Made by a program: the position numbers and the translations under genes
DNA from: Datisca glomerata
Taxonomy: Eukaryota; Streptophyta; Magnoliopsida; Cucurbitales; Datiscaceae
Direction of reading: 5' to 3'
Length of the DNA stretch: 64,000 bases
Assembly (NCBI GenBank): GCA_003255025.1
Contig: QANY01000163.1
Coordinates: 284,501 to 348,500 of the forward strand
Shown: positions 23,286 through 35,200 of the stretch, in pieces
Layout: each line of letters opens with the position of its first letter
Numbering within the stretch: the stretch's first letter is position 1
Notes under the pieces: model-generated
Told to the model about the DNA's origin: nothing
What the model saw: the letters and a program-made list of their open reading frames with translations, nothing else
Databases searched by the model: none

Positions 23286-24034
23286 AAGTATCATTCTAGT
23301 AATATGCATAATAGAATTGAGAAACGGATTGCCTAAGATAATATTTTGTGTCATGTTCTTGATGAGCACAAATGAGGCAGCCATGCAAACACCTTGTTTA
23401 CAGATAAGCACTTCTGGTATCTTATACTGAATTCTCATGGAATTCCTACTTGCACTTGTGAGGGATTGAGTTGTTTTATGAAAGTATTTAAGAGGGATTA
23501 AACCTTCATGGATGCAGTTCATATCTGCACCACTATCAACTAAGATAAATGACGTCAGTGATGATGAAATCAGGTTTGATTACTAAGATAATCTTCGTAT
23601 ACCATTTCTGGAAGGTTACTCAGTTGAGAAGAAAGAAATACAGATTATTTTCTTTTGTCTGATCTGGTGAGATCTGACAAGGCTGATCTGGTGAAGTCAA
23701 AGTTTGATTTAGAGAAGGCTGATATAGTGAAGTCAAAGGTTATCTTTGACTTTGACTTGACTGATCTGGTGAAGGCAGATCTGGTGAGAAAATAGTAACA
23801 AAGTCTACAGGGGTTTCCCCTCTGAGAAGGGATTTGATTAGCAGTTTTGAGCTGCTGGATTTTAGATTTAATTATATTAATCTCCATTTTTAGATCAGTG
23901 ATGGTAACAGGTTTGGGAGGTATATACTCTTGTTGAATACAGTTTAAAAGTTCTTTCATACTGTAGTTTTCTCCGGGTCTGATCTCAGGAGTGGAATATT
24001 CCTTGTAATAGGTTTCTAGGAATTTTAACTTCAA
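23286..24034 (-). pseudogene. Pararetroviral coat tail and protease fragment at the 5' side of copy 3
   Basis: The minus strand starts abruptly within the coat C-terminal segment (24034, KLKFLETYYKEYS) with no upstream ORF1, runs through the Pro/Ser spacer, and reaches the protease (VDSGAD just upstream of 23522, then MNCIHEGLIPLKYFHKT). At ~23286 protease sequence is fused to the movement-protein start region. The order coat tail, protease, movement protein is impossible in the virus and marks a recombination junction. Confidence 0.8.
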
Positions 24035-24035
24035 T

Positions 24036-24371
24036 TTTAGACTTACTGTAGTCTACCGTGAGTGCTTCCTCAGCCTTAACAGTTACACATTGAGTGCATT
24101 CGAGTTAGCATAGGGATCATGAATACTAGAATTTATAGTAATGGTTATATTAGGTTTAAATTAGTACATACATGGTCTCATTAACAGCTGCTGTGTAAAT
24201 GAAAAGAAATCTGACGGATGAAGGGAGCATTATTGGGCTCCTGAGATCAGTATGCTATGATACTTTAAGACTTGTACAGTAATGTAATGGATGCAATAAG
24301 CGATGAGAAAGAAAGTTTAGTGAGAGAGTATACAGGAAAAGGAAATCATTTATTTGCTCAGCACATGAGCT
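24036..24371 (-). repeat. Viral leader fragment at the right edge of the array
   Basis: Matches 11120-11450 closely and in the same orientation, including the AATAAATG signal (complement seen near 24345), the GTGAGTGCTTCCTCAGCC stretch, and the ATCATGAATACTAGA stretch. It ends at GCACATGAGCT and is followed at once by a TA-repeat tract (24372-24391). Confidence 0.75.
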
Positions 24372-25717
24372 TATATATATATACATATATGAAAGAAATG
24401 ACTGTTCTTAATTTCGTTGATTTGAAATTAATTGATCTCTTAGAGTAATTGATTACTCACATCAATCTCTTTTACTCATTTTGTAGTTTTTCTTTTATTG
24501 GTTCAGAGCCTATCTGGTTTAATGAAGATGAATCATTTAAGTTTATTAGTGTTTAATGCATGAGAATCCAGAAAGAGAGAATTTTGCAATTGTTATTTTT
24601 AAGCGATTTCATTGTGGTACTCAGGGGTGTCGTACCGTGATATCATTTTATGGTTATTATGTACTAATTCTTATGTTATGTATTAATTTGAGTTGGAATC
24701 AAAGTTACTAATTTCAGGTTTTCATGTATTGATTTTGGGTTGAAATTAAAGCTACTAATTTTCGTTGTCATGTATTGATTTGTGTTTCTCATGTACCAAA
24801 ACTCTGGTACTGGATAATGACCAAAATTTTACCCTTTTAGGCCATTCTGTTCAAAGTTGACTCACTCATTTTTCTCTAACCCGACATTCTCATAGTTGTC
24901 GCAGGAAGTTAAAAGACTACCAACAACTTTATGTAATCTCGTTAAATGAATTATGACATCATGTTATTCATTTCAAATCGATAGTTAATCCCTTTAAAAC
25001 AATTACAATTTGTAAATGGTTATGACGCTTTTATTTGTATTTAGAATCAGATGAAGTTTGAAATCGAGTTTCTTAAGAATTGAATAAAGAATGAAATGGG
25101 CATGAATCAAAATCTGAAATCAGATTAATGAGTTTATTGACCGTTAGTAATCATAATCAATAATTAGATTATTGAGAATCAGAATATCGTTTGTGTTTAC
25201 TAAATCAAAGAATTATAATAAAAATATATGATATTATTAAAATAGTATTGAAAATAAATATTATTTAATTTAATTAATTATTTGGAGGATATAATAAAAT
25301 TTACATAGTCTATAAAATGAATAAAAAATATAGAATTACATTTTATATATTAGAAATCTCATTAATACAATGAACACAATCAATTCATAGTTAAAATTAT
25401 AATATCTAGTTAAAATTAGATTTTAAAATAACAATAAACAATGAAATAACATTTAAAATCGAATTTGGTAGAATCTCTGTTCACGAGAATATGCGAAAGG
25501 AAATATCTGCGCTGAACTGTTGTCGATTAGTATTGGAAGCAAAGCGAGAGTTCAATATCAGTCTGAGATTCAGCGTCGTTAGATTCTTCTAGTTCTCGTG
25601 GATCAAACTTCGGGTTCGCTCCATATATCTTGCCTGCAGATTAGTGTTGGCTCTGAGGCGGGTACCTAGGTTTCCCGTTTATTCGGCCATAGATTTGCTT
25701 CGTCGAGCAGGAAAAGA
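24372..25717. other. AT-rich spacer and methyltransferase promoter/5' UTR
   Basis: Begins with a TA tract at the virus edge. No gene is visible in 24392-25470, which is AT-rich and unique. From about 25480 composition becomes balanced, consistent with the start of the methyltransferase transcribed region. The gene's ATG is at 25718. Confidence 0.45.
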
Positions 25718-25775
25718 ATGGACATAGCTCTTTTTTCTCCTTCTTCGCTTTTTCCCGACGAGGAAGATTCCCGTA

Positions 25776-25806
<31 letters not shown>

Positions 25807-28094
25807 CGCGCGCGCGCGCGTCTCGCAAATTTAGTCTTTTTTGGCTTTGTATTTTCTTCTCCAAAATATCAACTACACAAACTAGGCCGGGAATTATTGC
25901 AGACGAGGAAGCGACAGATACGCAGCAGAGCTACGAGGAGAGGAAGCATGAATTTCCCGGAATGGTAACCTTCTTCGTTATTGCACAAGATCAATGCTTG
26001 TCTTGCAATAATATTTTATTATTTTATTTGAATCCCGGGGGGCGGGGGGGGGGGATTGTTTTAACTCTGGTGTATAAAATCGATACTTCGGCATTGACTA
26101 CAATAATGTATGGTACCCGAAATTTCTTGCTTTGGTACTGAGGCGAAAAAGAAAGCTATAATTGCAGTATATGTTCCTTAAAACCACTTTACTTGAATGC
26201 AGGAGTTGCTCATCCGGGAATTTTCATTTCACCAACTGAATGCTAATTTGCTGTGGCCAGGAACTTTTGCATTTGCAGAATGGTTGGCTCAGCATCGTTC
26301 ATGGCTAGATGGACGCCGTTGCATTGAATTAGGAAGGTATTCCCTAGTTGAAAGAATCCGATTTTTATTGACTCCATTGTGTGTGTTTCTTTTTTGCAAT
26401 GGTTGATCTGCTGCTGTTTGCTTAATAGGATGAAGATGTTATCTTTGTTGAGTTGTTAGTCAATTTCAGGACTTAGTGTTGGCGTTTATGTCTCAAATAA
26501 CACTCCGTGGAGTTGTATTGCTGTCTCCTTGTCGTGTTCTGCAACACGTGCTTATGTTTATCGCTTTTCATATTTAAAAGAAATGAGAGTCATGACTCGT
26601 GCATATAATTTGATGGAATCTGTTATTAATTGCTCTATTCAACTGCAGTGGCACTGGTGCTTTGGCCATATATCTACGGAAATCATTTCATCTTGACATC
26701 ACAACTTCAGACTATAATGATCAGGAAATTGAAGAGAACATAGCTCATAACTGCATGGTAAATGGAATTACACCTGCCCTTCCTCATATTAAGCGTGAGT
26801 TCTGTCTCTCAGTCAATGGCACTTCTGTTCACTAAGAAAAAGTCACTTTGATGATATTTGCATTGCAATGACCATTCTATGTAAAATAAGCATTCAGATG
26901 GCTTTCCTACTTTAACTAAATCGGAGCTGATTTAAGAGCATCTGTGAAATTAGCATTCAAATTGTTCTTCCCAAAACTTTTCCTTTGCTGTTTCAGTGGC
27001 AGTAGACAACTGGGAAGATACTATTATGGAATTTTTTTTATCTATCTCTTCGTCAAGTAGGACCCGATTCAAACATGCTTATGTTTTCAGATACCTGGGG
27101 AGAGACCTTTCCAAGCGCCCACCCTGACTGGGACCTGATAATTGCCAGTGACATTTTGTTGTGTAAGCTTCTACTCTTTTAGCTGTATGATTGAAATTGT
27201 GTCAAATTTCTCCCCCTCACAAATAATCAACTCACATAATGAAAGAAAAGAACATAGTAGAAGGATAGGCAGAGAAGTATTTAGTTGCCAAAAATGAGGG
27301 TCATTATCTACAATTAGTAGATAATGTGGCCCGGTTATGTAAGAGAGCAGAGTATTTTGGGATCAGACCCAACTGCCAAGAATTTGATGATCTGGACCGT
27401 CCTGGACAGCCCAGATCGGTTCACTAAAAAGCAATAGAAAAGGACAAAATGTTTTTTTTACACTTTGCAGTATGGCCCAATCTGGTAGTCCAGATCAGAA
27501 CGGACGGCCTGATTGGGCCAAACTGCCCGAGCCCTTAGTCCGGGATCTCTTGTGTCCTGAATGGTTAGGCAAGATCCTCATTCATACTATGGGTTCTTAC
27601 AAAGATGTCTGAACATGGCTCGATGCTGGTAAAAACAATAAAACTAACTTCCAATTGGAACAGAGTGGCTCTCAATTCATTCACTAGCTGCCACACTACT
27701 GACAATGTTATTTCTTGGCTTCTCATAGATGTGAAACAGTATGCAAACTTGATAAGAACACTTTCCTTTCTCCTCAAGTCTTACAAGCCCAACGATAAGA
27801 AAGTGATTCCCCTGACAGAAGGTGGACATGATAAGGGTATATTTTAAACCAGATTTGTGATTGTTTAATAGCAGTAGATACTAAAAGCTATAGAATTTGT
27901 TGCCATTTACAGAGATGATTTGTGCTGGCCAGCCGATATTTATAATGAGCTGGAGGCGCAGAATTGGAAAGGAGGATGAGTTGATCTTCTTTAGTAGCTG
28001 TGAAAATGCTGGTCTTGAAGTAAAGCATATGGGATCACGTGTCTATTGTATCAAGCCCATGGATGTTGCAGATAAGGAGAAGAAAGAATGTTAA
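25718..28094 (+). CDS. METTL21-like SAM-dependent protein methyltransferase, 7 exons, 247 aa
   Basis: Exons: 25718-25772, 25903-25964, 26203-26336, 26649-26794, 27091-27162, 27729-27821, 27913-28094. Every intron is GT-AG and the sum is 248 codons with TAA. The N-terminus is MDIALFSPSSLFPDEED. REFSFHQLNANLLWPG is the family lead-in, and the LWPG step is typical of the METTL21/class I lysine methyltransferase group. Motif I (IELGSGTGALAIYL) spans the exon 3-4 junction at about residues 80-93. The acidic residue of motif II lies in DITTSDYND. IIASDILLY supplies the post-I motif near residue 145. MSWRRRIGKEDE and a hydrophobic tail follow. Likely a cytosolic or nuclear protein methyltransferase; the substrate cannot be inferred. 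Intact. Confidence 0.92.
25776..25820. repeat. Compound microsatellite (CT)n(TG)n(CG)n in intron 1
   Basis: About 16 bp of CT repeats, 16 bp of TG repeats and 14 bp of CG repeats follow one another directly, starting three bases after the exon 1 donor site. Such runs are length-variable. A G-rich homopolymer tract lies at about 26039-26054 in the next intron. Confidence 0.9.
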
Positions 28095-30007
28095 TAAAGA
28101 TAACCCTCTACTGAATTCAATTGCTCGTAAACTTTTTTTTTTTCGTTTTACCAAAATCCTGTCACAAGCAGCTGAGCTACCCCAGAGCTTGGCTTTGGTT
28201 TTTGTCGTCAGAAAATCTACTAGGGGCAGTTTTATTCGGAGGAACCTGCTCTCTCTTTCTAGGGATTGTTTTTGTATTCCGTGAGCAAAACCCGAGCAAA
28301 ACCCAGATATTTAAAGAATAATTAATGATGAAATTTTAATTTCTGTCTTGCTCGCGGCTTGCCTTGAATATAGTATTGGTACAGTTAATTTTTCTTTTTA
28401 AGGATAGAAATGAGTAAAGGACAACAGACAATATTGATGTATCTAGACCGTTGACAACAACAGGTCGGGAAGGACAGATGCTACTAAAAAAACCGATCGT
28501 CGCACATGTTTTCAGATCAGATATAATTGGTTGAAGAAAGAAGAAAAGATCAATGAACGATTAAGCAAGACTGTCTCAGAGACCAATGAAATGTGATCGA
28601 GAAAGTTGACTATAGTTTGAAGACTTCTTGCTTCTGCTTCTCTAATAATTTGATACACCTCAATTCTCTACTATGGTGATAGAAACATCAGTGTTGGAGA
28701 TATAATGAGAATGGTAGCTAAACCATACGCACTGATCCACAAGATATAAAGGCTATTTCAAAACGAAAAACCTTGAGGAAAGTTCCTCGATGTTTCCATA
28801 CATCGCTTCCATTGATGTCTTTATCTATGCATTTCAACTCAGGTTATTATGTCCGCACTCGAGCACATAAATATCAAAGAACGATATCAAGGACCACCTG
28901 TTCTGGTGGTTTGAAGATTATCGACGAAGCTTCTCGGAAACTGCCCAAGATTCTACTGTCATGTCTGTACGGTCATATATGTACGGATGTTTCTACGGTA
29001 CTGGCACGGAACCAGTACCATGGTGATTTACCGTAGAATCACCCCTCATAGTCCATAAAGAATGATTAATTAGATCAACCCGGTACAAGTACCGTGCTGA
29101 TACCATATAATTTTCCTTTTCTACCCCTTTTATTATCATTTATGATGAGCTCACATGAAATTTTTTTTTGCCCCACAATAGAAATGATATTTTGAGGTTA
29201 GGCTGATAAAGGATGATTAAATTTGAGTTGTCATTCCTAAACAATTTGTAGGCGCGGTGGTGGGACGTCAATGGAGTGACGGGTGGTCGTGACATTCTTT
29301 GTCGACAAGAGAATTAACCCATTTTTATATATAAAAAGAATGAACTATATCTATGATAGAACAAGAAGAAAATATATACTTGTCAAATTTAAGCAAGTAG
29401 ACGAGAGGGATTGACAGAGTCGTGGGTTTGAGTAGTAAGACTCAACTTTGTTTTAGTAACGTGTTTCTCTAACTAGTAGTCTCCTATTTAACTAGTCGTA
29501 AGACTCATAACTTTGTAGCTTTTTTATTTACTAGTGTATTCTTATTTTGTTTATTCAATATATTTTTTGTTCATCCCATTACTGTTGCACATGTTCATCC
29601 CATTACTGTTGCACATGTTCATCCCATTACTGTTTATTTTGTATATTCAATATATTTTTTGTGAAAATATTTGAAATATATAAGTGTACTTCAATTACGT
29701 CTAAAAGTCGTGTGATGGTCACGTTGGCTAAACCGGAATTGGCTTCTTAGAAATTCTTGCTGAATGGTGATAAATATAAAAGAATCTTAATTTTTTTATC
29801 TACTTATGAATTCATTATTCCATTCATTAATTTATTTTTACTATTTCTACGAATTAACGTCAAACATTAATAACAAAAAAGTGTTCAAGTATTAAAATAA
29901 AAAAAGTCATATTGATCCATAAGTCTAACGGTTCTTGTTGAATTAAAATACTGGATTATTATCATGAATTTGAGATAGATGGGATGAAAAGACGACATGT
30001 CTGTGGT
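28095..30007. other. Spacer without a recognisable gene
   Basis: The first ~230 bases are probably the methyltransferase 3' UTR. The rest contains only short chance reading frames with no domain and no splice-consistent extension. A 24-bp tandem repeat lies at 29569-29635. The last 8 bases before 30016 (ATCAGAAT) are a hAT target duplication. Confidence 0.5.
29569..29635 (+). repeat. 24-bp tandem repeat, 2.8 units
   Basis: TGTTCATCCCATTACTGTTG plus CACA is repeated at 29569, 29593 and 29617 (the last is partial). The array sits between two copies of ATTCAATATATTTTTTGT at about 29553 and 29646. Confidence 0.85.
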
Positions 30008-30015
30008 ATCAGAAT

Positions 30016-31025
30016 TAGGGGTGTAAGCGGTTCGGATCGGTTTAAGGGATTATATCAAACCGAACCATAATTGTGGTTTTTGAATTATCAAAACCGAACC
30101 GCACCGAATAATATATGTAAACCAAACCGAACCGGTTCGTGAAAAAAAGGAAACCGAAAAGAACCGGGCCGAACCGGTAGATTAACAGAAACTTACAGGA
30201 AAACTCCAAAACATCCAAATCTCATAAAACCAAAGATGAAGAAGTCTTTAATCCTATACATCCAGATCAAATATCACAGAGAGCTAGAAAATTAAAACCC
30301 TAAAATAAGGGATAAAACTTTCTAAAAAAATAGAATACATAACAAGTAATTTGAAAAAAAAAAGAAAAATATCTCATTCTACCAGATATGGATGAGATGA
30401 ACACAAATTCTCTGGTGTGGGTTCGACTCAGATCTAAAAGAGGTGAACACAAAATCTTCATCGACTGTATAGTGTTGGCCGCTGCTGACCACAAAAGTTC
30501 ATCAACGGTGAGATATTTAAGAGAGAAGATGGAGTATATACAAGAGAGAGACGATGGACAGAGAAAAATAGAATGGAGAGAGATCGATGGAGACTTGAGG
30601 GAAGAGAGACAAGAGATGAGGGTCTGAGTCCGAAAGAGAGAGAGAGACTGCGGGCATTTAGAAAGCTAGAGCTGTTTAAATTTAAAGTCTAGGGTTTTTA
30701 AAGGTTGAAGAGTTAAAAAATAAAAAGTGATGGGAAAAGGTTGGAGATGAAATCGAACTCATGCGCTGCCATAAGAAGACTTATCTATCAAAACGCCTAC
30801 CACTAATCTAACCACTAATTTAATAGTTATTTGTACTTTTTAAATATATATCGGTGCAGTTCGGTTCCTAGCGATTTTAATCTCTTTAAACTGCAAATCA
30901 AACCGCAAAATGCGATTTTTCTATATCTTGAACTGACGACAATTTGAATAATATGCTAACCGACCGAACCGATGCGGTTCGGTTCGATTCGGTTTGGTCA
31001 ATTTTTTTGTTTGCTTACACCCCTA
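30016..31025. mobile_element. Non-autonomous hAT element, 1010 bp
   Basis: Thirteen-base inverted ends TAGGGGTGTAAGC / GCTTACACCCCTA match perfectly. Target duplications are ATCAGAAT (30008-30015) and ATCAAAAT (31026-31033), 8 bp with one mismatch. Both subterminal regions are packed with ACCGAACC / GGTTCGGT words in inverted orientation. The interior holds only a purine-rich chance frame (30388-30627) and no transposase. Its ends differ from those of the 3516-bp hAT at 17075, so that element is not its direct parent. Confidence 0.9.
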
Positions 31026-31033
31026 ATCAAAAT

Positions 31034-32268
31034 CTAGGTTGAAGAACTTATGATTTTTCTTTAAAATGATGATGGTTACTAGATATTTTATTGTACTCTG
31101 ATGATTTTGTTAGTGAAACAAGTTTCAAAATTTTTAGTTTCCGCTACAATTTTTGTTTCTGAAAAGAAATTTTCAAATTTTGATAATTGTTCAATAATTG
31201 ATTGAATTGTTTGATGACCGTTCATTAAATAATCTGCAATATGAAAAACGGTTAAGTATGAAAATTCAATTGCATTTCGCTTAAGTCTCTCGGAATACAG
31301 ATTCATGTTTTTAATTGCAATAATTGGTTTTCTATTATATGCCTATATGAATTATATGGCCAATTTCATACTGATTCAAATTTTAATTGGCTGTAATTTT
31401 GACCGTGCAATTGTCATACATGTTGTCGGTGTTTGCCAATTGCCAATCAATTATTTAATTACTCATGCATTTTGTTTTAAGTCTTGTGGAATCACAAATC
31501 TTATTAGAACAACAAGAAGATGAATCAGTTTAATTTCCTCTTTGAAATTGAGAAAAGCAACTTTTGTTAACCGTTTTTTTTAATGTTTTATTTGATTTTG
31601 ACGTTGGTTCATCATGCTGAAATATTGTGACCCATGATGATAGCTTTTAAGATACCAGTTTTCAAGTATTTTAGAGTAGTGTTGTATTATCATAAATTAA
31701 AATCTATATTAAATGAGTTGGTTAGTCATCAAACTGGCCAAACTAAAAAGCTTTATAGATTAAATTTATGCAAATACTTTCAATTGCCTGTGAGTTTGCT
31801 TTATAGATTAAATTTATGCAAATACTTTCAATTGCCTGTGAGTTTGATGCTTACTGATGAAAAATGAAATCTGACATTATGTTTAATCATAGCTACATTG
31901 AAGTTCATTTTTCATGAATATTTAGAATTTTTCAAATATAGATTAATTATTTTAGTGGAGAATGGACATTATTGTTATAATTAGTATATTCTATTAGATT
32001 TATTTTATATATCTAAAGATAACAAATATGTCTAGTGAGAGTATACATAGTTATCAAATTAAATATAATTATACTCGCATAATTATTGTTAATTAATAGT
32101 ATATCATAGTATCACCCAAAAGAGATATTAGATGTACGTTTATTGTGTTGAATCTGAATTTGATTATGTGTTAAAGTTTACTATTCAAAGCATTAAAGTT
32201 AGAATGTTTTATGAAACTTTGCAGTACATGCTCATGTTTCTCTTCATTCGTTTGCTTCATCTGTTCTC
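31034..32268. other. AT-rich spacer with one tandem duplication
   Basis: No gene is recognised. Short frames (31088-31306 minus, 31305-31523 plus) show no known motif. A 48-bp tandem duplication lies at 31750-31845. Around 32210-32268 the sequence leads into the copia gag region. No LTR or primer site could be recognised here. Confidence 0.5.
31750..31845 (+). repeat. Exact 48-bp tandem duplication
   Basis: Two identical units, 31750-31797 and 31798-31845, start GCTTTATAGATTAAATTTAT. Their identity suggests a recent event compared with the decayed elements around them. Confidence 0.95.
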
Positions 32269-35200
32269 ATGTTTAATGGTTTAAATTTCTCAGACTGGTG
32301 TGAGCAAGTCCAGCTTCACCTAGGTGTTCTAGAGCTTGATTTAACACTTCAAGTTGAGAAACCCACTGCTATTACTGAAGAAAGTAGTGTGGATGAAAAA
32401 TCTTTCCATAAAGCTTGGGAAAGGTCGAACAGATTAAGCTTAATGTTCATACGAATGACTGTAGCAAACAATACAAAGTCTACTCTTCCCAAAGCTGACA
32501 GTGCTAAGGAATTTATGAAAATTGTGGAAGAGCATTCCCAAACTGTCGATAAGTCACTTGCTAGAACATTAATGGCTAGCTTGACCACCATAACATTTGA
32601 TGGTTCTTGCAGCATGCATGAGCATATTCTTGAAATGACAAATCTAGCAGCAAAGCTCAAGTCTTTGGGATTGAACGTGGATGAACATTTCCTAGTACAT
32701 TTTATTATTAATTCTTTGCCTCTTGCTCAACATTGTCCATTTCAAATGAATTACAACACTATTAAGGACAAGTTGTCTGTTAATGAATTGGCCAATATGT
32801 TAGTTTAGGAGGAACAAAGACTCAAGAACCAAGAAATTCATTCCATTCATCTTGTAAATGATCAAGGAGTTGGAAAGAATGTTGGGAGAAAGCCCAGAAA
32901 ATGGCCTGAAGAAAAAACCTCACAAGCTGAAAGAAGCATCTAAAGATGTTCAAATCCATAAAAAGGAACAAAAGAATGATAAGTGTCATTTATGCAAGAA
33001 ACCTGGGCATTATCAGAAAGATTGCTTAAAGCGCGTAAAGCTTAATTCGAGAAGAAAGATAAACCTTGTGCTTTTGTATGTTTCGAATCAAACTTAACTA
33101 AAGTTCCTTATAGTACTTGGTAGATTGACTCTGCTTCTACTCCTCATATCTCTAAAATAATGCAGGGATTCCTTACGATCCATAAATCTAAACAAGAACT
33201 TTGTTTACATGGGAAACTGAGTTAAAGCTCCCGTTGAAGCCATTTGGATTTACCGTTTGATTTTAGACACAAGACATCATTTAGACTTGTTTGATACTCT
33301 CTATGTACCTTCTATATCTCGTAACTTAGTTTCTTTGTCCAAACTTGATACAGCTGGATTTAGCTTTTCTTTTGGGAATGAATGTTTTAGTTTATTAAAA
33401 AATAACCTTATTGGTTCTGGTGTGCTACATGATGATTATTATCATTTGAAACTTGATAACTTTTTTGTTGAAATCCTCTTAACCTTGTATCATAATATTG
33501 GTACTAAACGAAGTTTAATCGATGAGCATTCAGATTTCTTGTGGCATAAACGTTTAGGTCACATCTCTAAAGAAAGATTAGGGAGATTAGATAAGAATGA
33601 AATTCTTCCAAACTTAGATTTTACAAATCGAAATGTGTGTGTAAATTGTATTAAGGGAAAGCAAACCAAACACCCAAAGAAAGGAGCCACAAGAAGTACA
33701 TAAATTCTTGAGATTATATATACTGATATATGTGGACTTTTTTGATGCTCCATCTTTTGGTGGAGAAAAATATTTTTTCACATTTATCGATGATTTTTCA
33801 CTTTATGGTTATATCTATTTGTTGCATGACAAATCTCAAGCAATAAGTACTTTTGAAGTGTTTATAAACGAGGTTGAAAGATAACTAGATAGAAAAGTGA
33901 AAATCGTAAGATCTGATAGAAGTAGTGAATATTATGGAAGGTATGATGAATAAGGACAACGTCTTGGTCCATTTGCTAAATTTCTTAAACGACGCGGAAT
34001 ATGTGTTCAATATACTATGCCATGTACACCACAACAAAATGGTATAGCGAAAAGGCATAATCGTACTTAAATGGATAAGGTTAGGAGTATGCACAGTAGC
34101 TCATCTTTACCTATATTTTTATGGAAGAATGCTTTAAAGACTGCAATGTATTTGTTGAATAGAGTTCCTAGTGAAGCAGTTCCAAAGACTCCTTTTGAGT
34201 TATGGACTGGAAGGAAGCCCAGTTTAAGGCACATACATGTATGAAGTTGCCCAGCAGAAGTAAGAATCTATAATCCGTATGAAAAGAAATTGGATTTTAG
34301 GACAACCAGTGGATATTTCATTGGATATCCTGAAAAATCAAAAGGGTATAGATTTTATTGTCCTACTCATAGTTCAAGAATTATTGAATCTAGAAATGCT
34401 AGATTCATTGAAAATGGTGAAACTTGTGGGAGTAAAGAACCACGTAAAGTGGTTATCCAAGAAATTGGGACGCAAGTCCCTTTACCTTTAACATCTAAAG
34501 TTGTTGTTCCCGTAGTTTTTGAACAACCTTATAATACTCAAGGACAACAAATAAATGATGAGACATTCCCGAATGATATCATCATCAATGAACCTATTGT
34601 AGATGAGCCACAAGAGATGACATTAAGAAGGTCTCAACAAGAAAGAAGATCTTCCATTTCTAAAGATTATGTGGGTTATTTACAAAATTCAGAAATTGAC
34701 GTAGGAATTGATGATGATCCAATTTCATTTTCACAAGACATATAAAATAATGATTCTACTAAATGGATTGAAGTCATGAAAGATGAGTTAAAATCTATAG
34801 AGAAGAATAATGTCTGGGATCTTGTTGAGTTGCCTAAAGATTGTAAAAAAGTTGGACGTAAATGGGTCTTTAAGACCAAACACGACTTTAAGGGCAACAT
34901 TGAACGTCATAAATCCTGACTAGTTGCCAAATATTTTACTCAAAAGGATGACATTGATTATAAAGAAACATTTTCACCAATCTCTAAAAAAGACTCACTT
35001 AGAATTATTATGGCATTAGTAGCTCATTTTGACTTAGAGTTACATCAAATGGATGTGAAAACTACCTTTCTTAATGGGGATTTAGAAAAAGAAGTCTATA
35101 TGGATCAACCTGAAGGCTTCTTACTTGAAGGAAAGAACCATATGGTATGTAAACTCAATAAATGAATGTACGGACTTAAGCAAGCTTTCCGATAATGGTA

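Larger units (their letters stand above)
5723..24371. mobile_element. Rearranged endogenous pararetrovirus array (Caulimoviridae, probably florendovirus-like)
   Basis: A mosaic of at least three partial copies of one virus. Copy 1 is + (5723-10890), a promoter/leader/ORF2-tail piece is - (10891-12442), copy 2 is + (12443-16604), and copy 3 is - (16605-24371) with a hAT element inside. Seen directly: movement-protein-like and coat-like regions, a CCHC finger, an aspartic protease (DSGA/DTGA), a reverse transcriptase, RNase H, a second basic ORF, and leaders with a tRNA-Met primer site (TGGTATCAGAGC). No integrase or LTR is found, which separates it from retrotransposons. One large polyprotein ORF followed by an overlapping ORF2 fits florendoviruses; the genus is an inference. 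All replication genes are broken. TA tracts lie at both edges. Confidence 0.88.

Noticed and set aside
25679..25864. Minus-strand frame with alternating Arg/Ala and Thr/His
   Set aside because: It is the complement of the CT/TG/CG microsatellite and methyltransferase exon 1.
27300..27560. Open or repetitive-looking stretch in methyltransferase intron 5 (GATCTGG/CCAGATC words)
   Set aside because: The words are loosely inverted, but there is no clear end, target duplication or coding sequence.
28773..29036. 87-codon open frame after the methyltransferase gene
   Set aside because: No recognisable domain and no link to the spliced gene; treated as chance.
29553..29664. Regularly spaced repeats resembling a CRISPR array
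   Set aside because: It is a simple 24-bp tandem repeat without spacers, in a plant nuclear genome.
30388..30627. 80-codon open frame rich in Arg/Glu
   Set aside because: It lies inside the 1010-bp non-autonomous hAT element, has no known domain, and reflects purine-rich low-complexity DNA.
30740..30820. tRNA-like stretch (GAAATCGAACTCATGCG...CCACTAATCTAACCA)
   Set aside because: It lacks a foldable acceptor, D and anticodon arrangement and lies inside a hAT element; not called as a tRNA gene.
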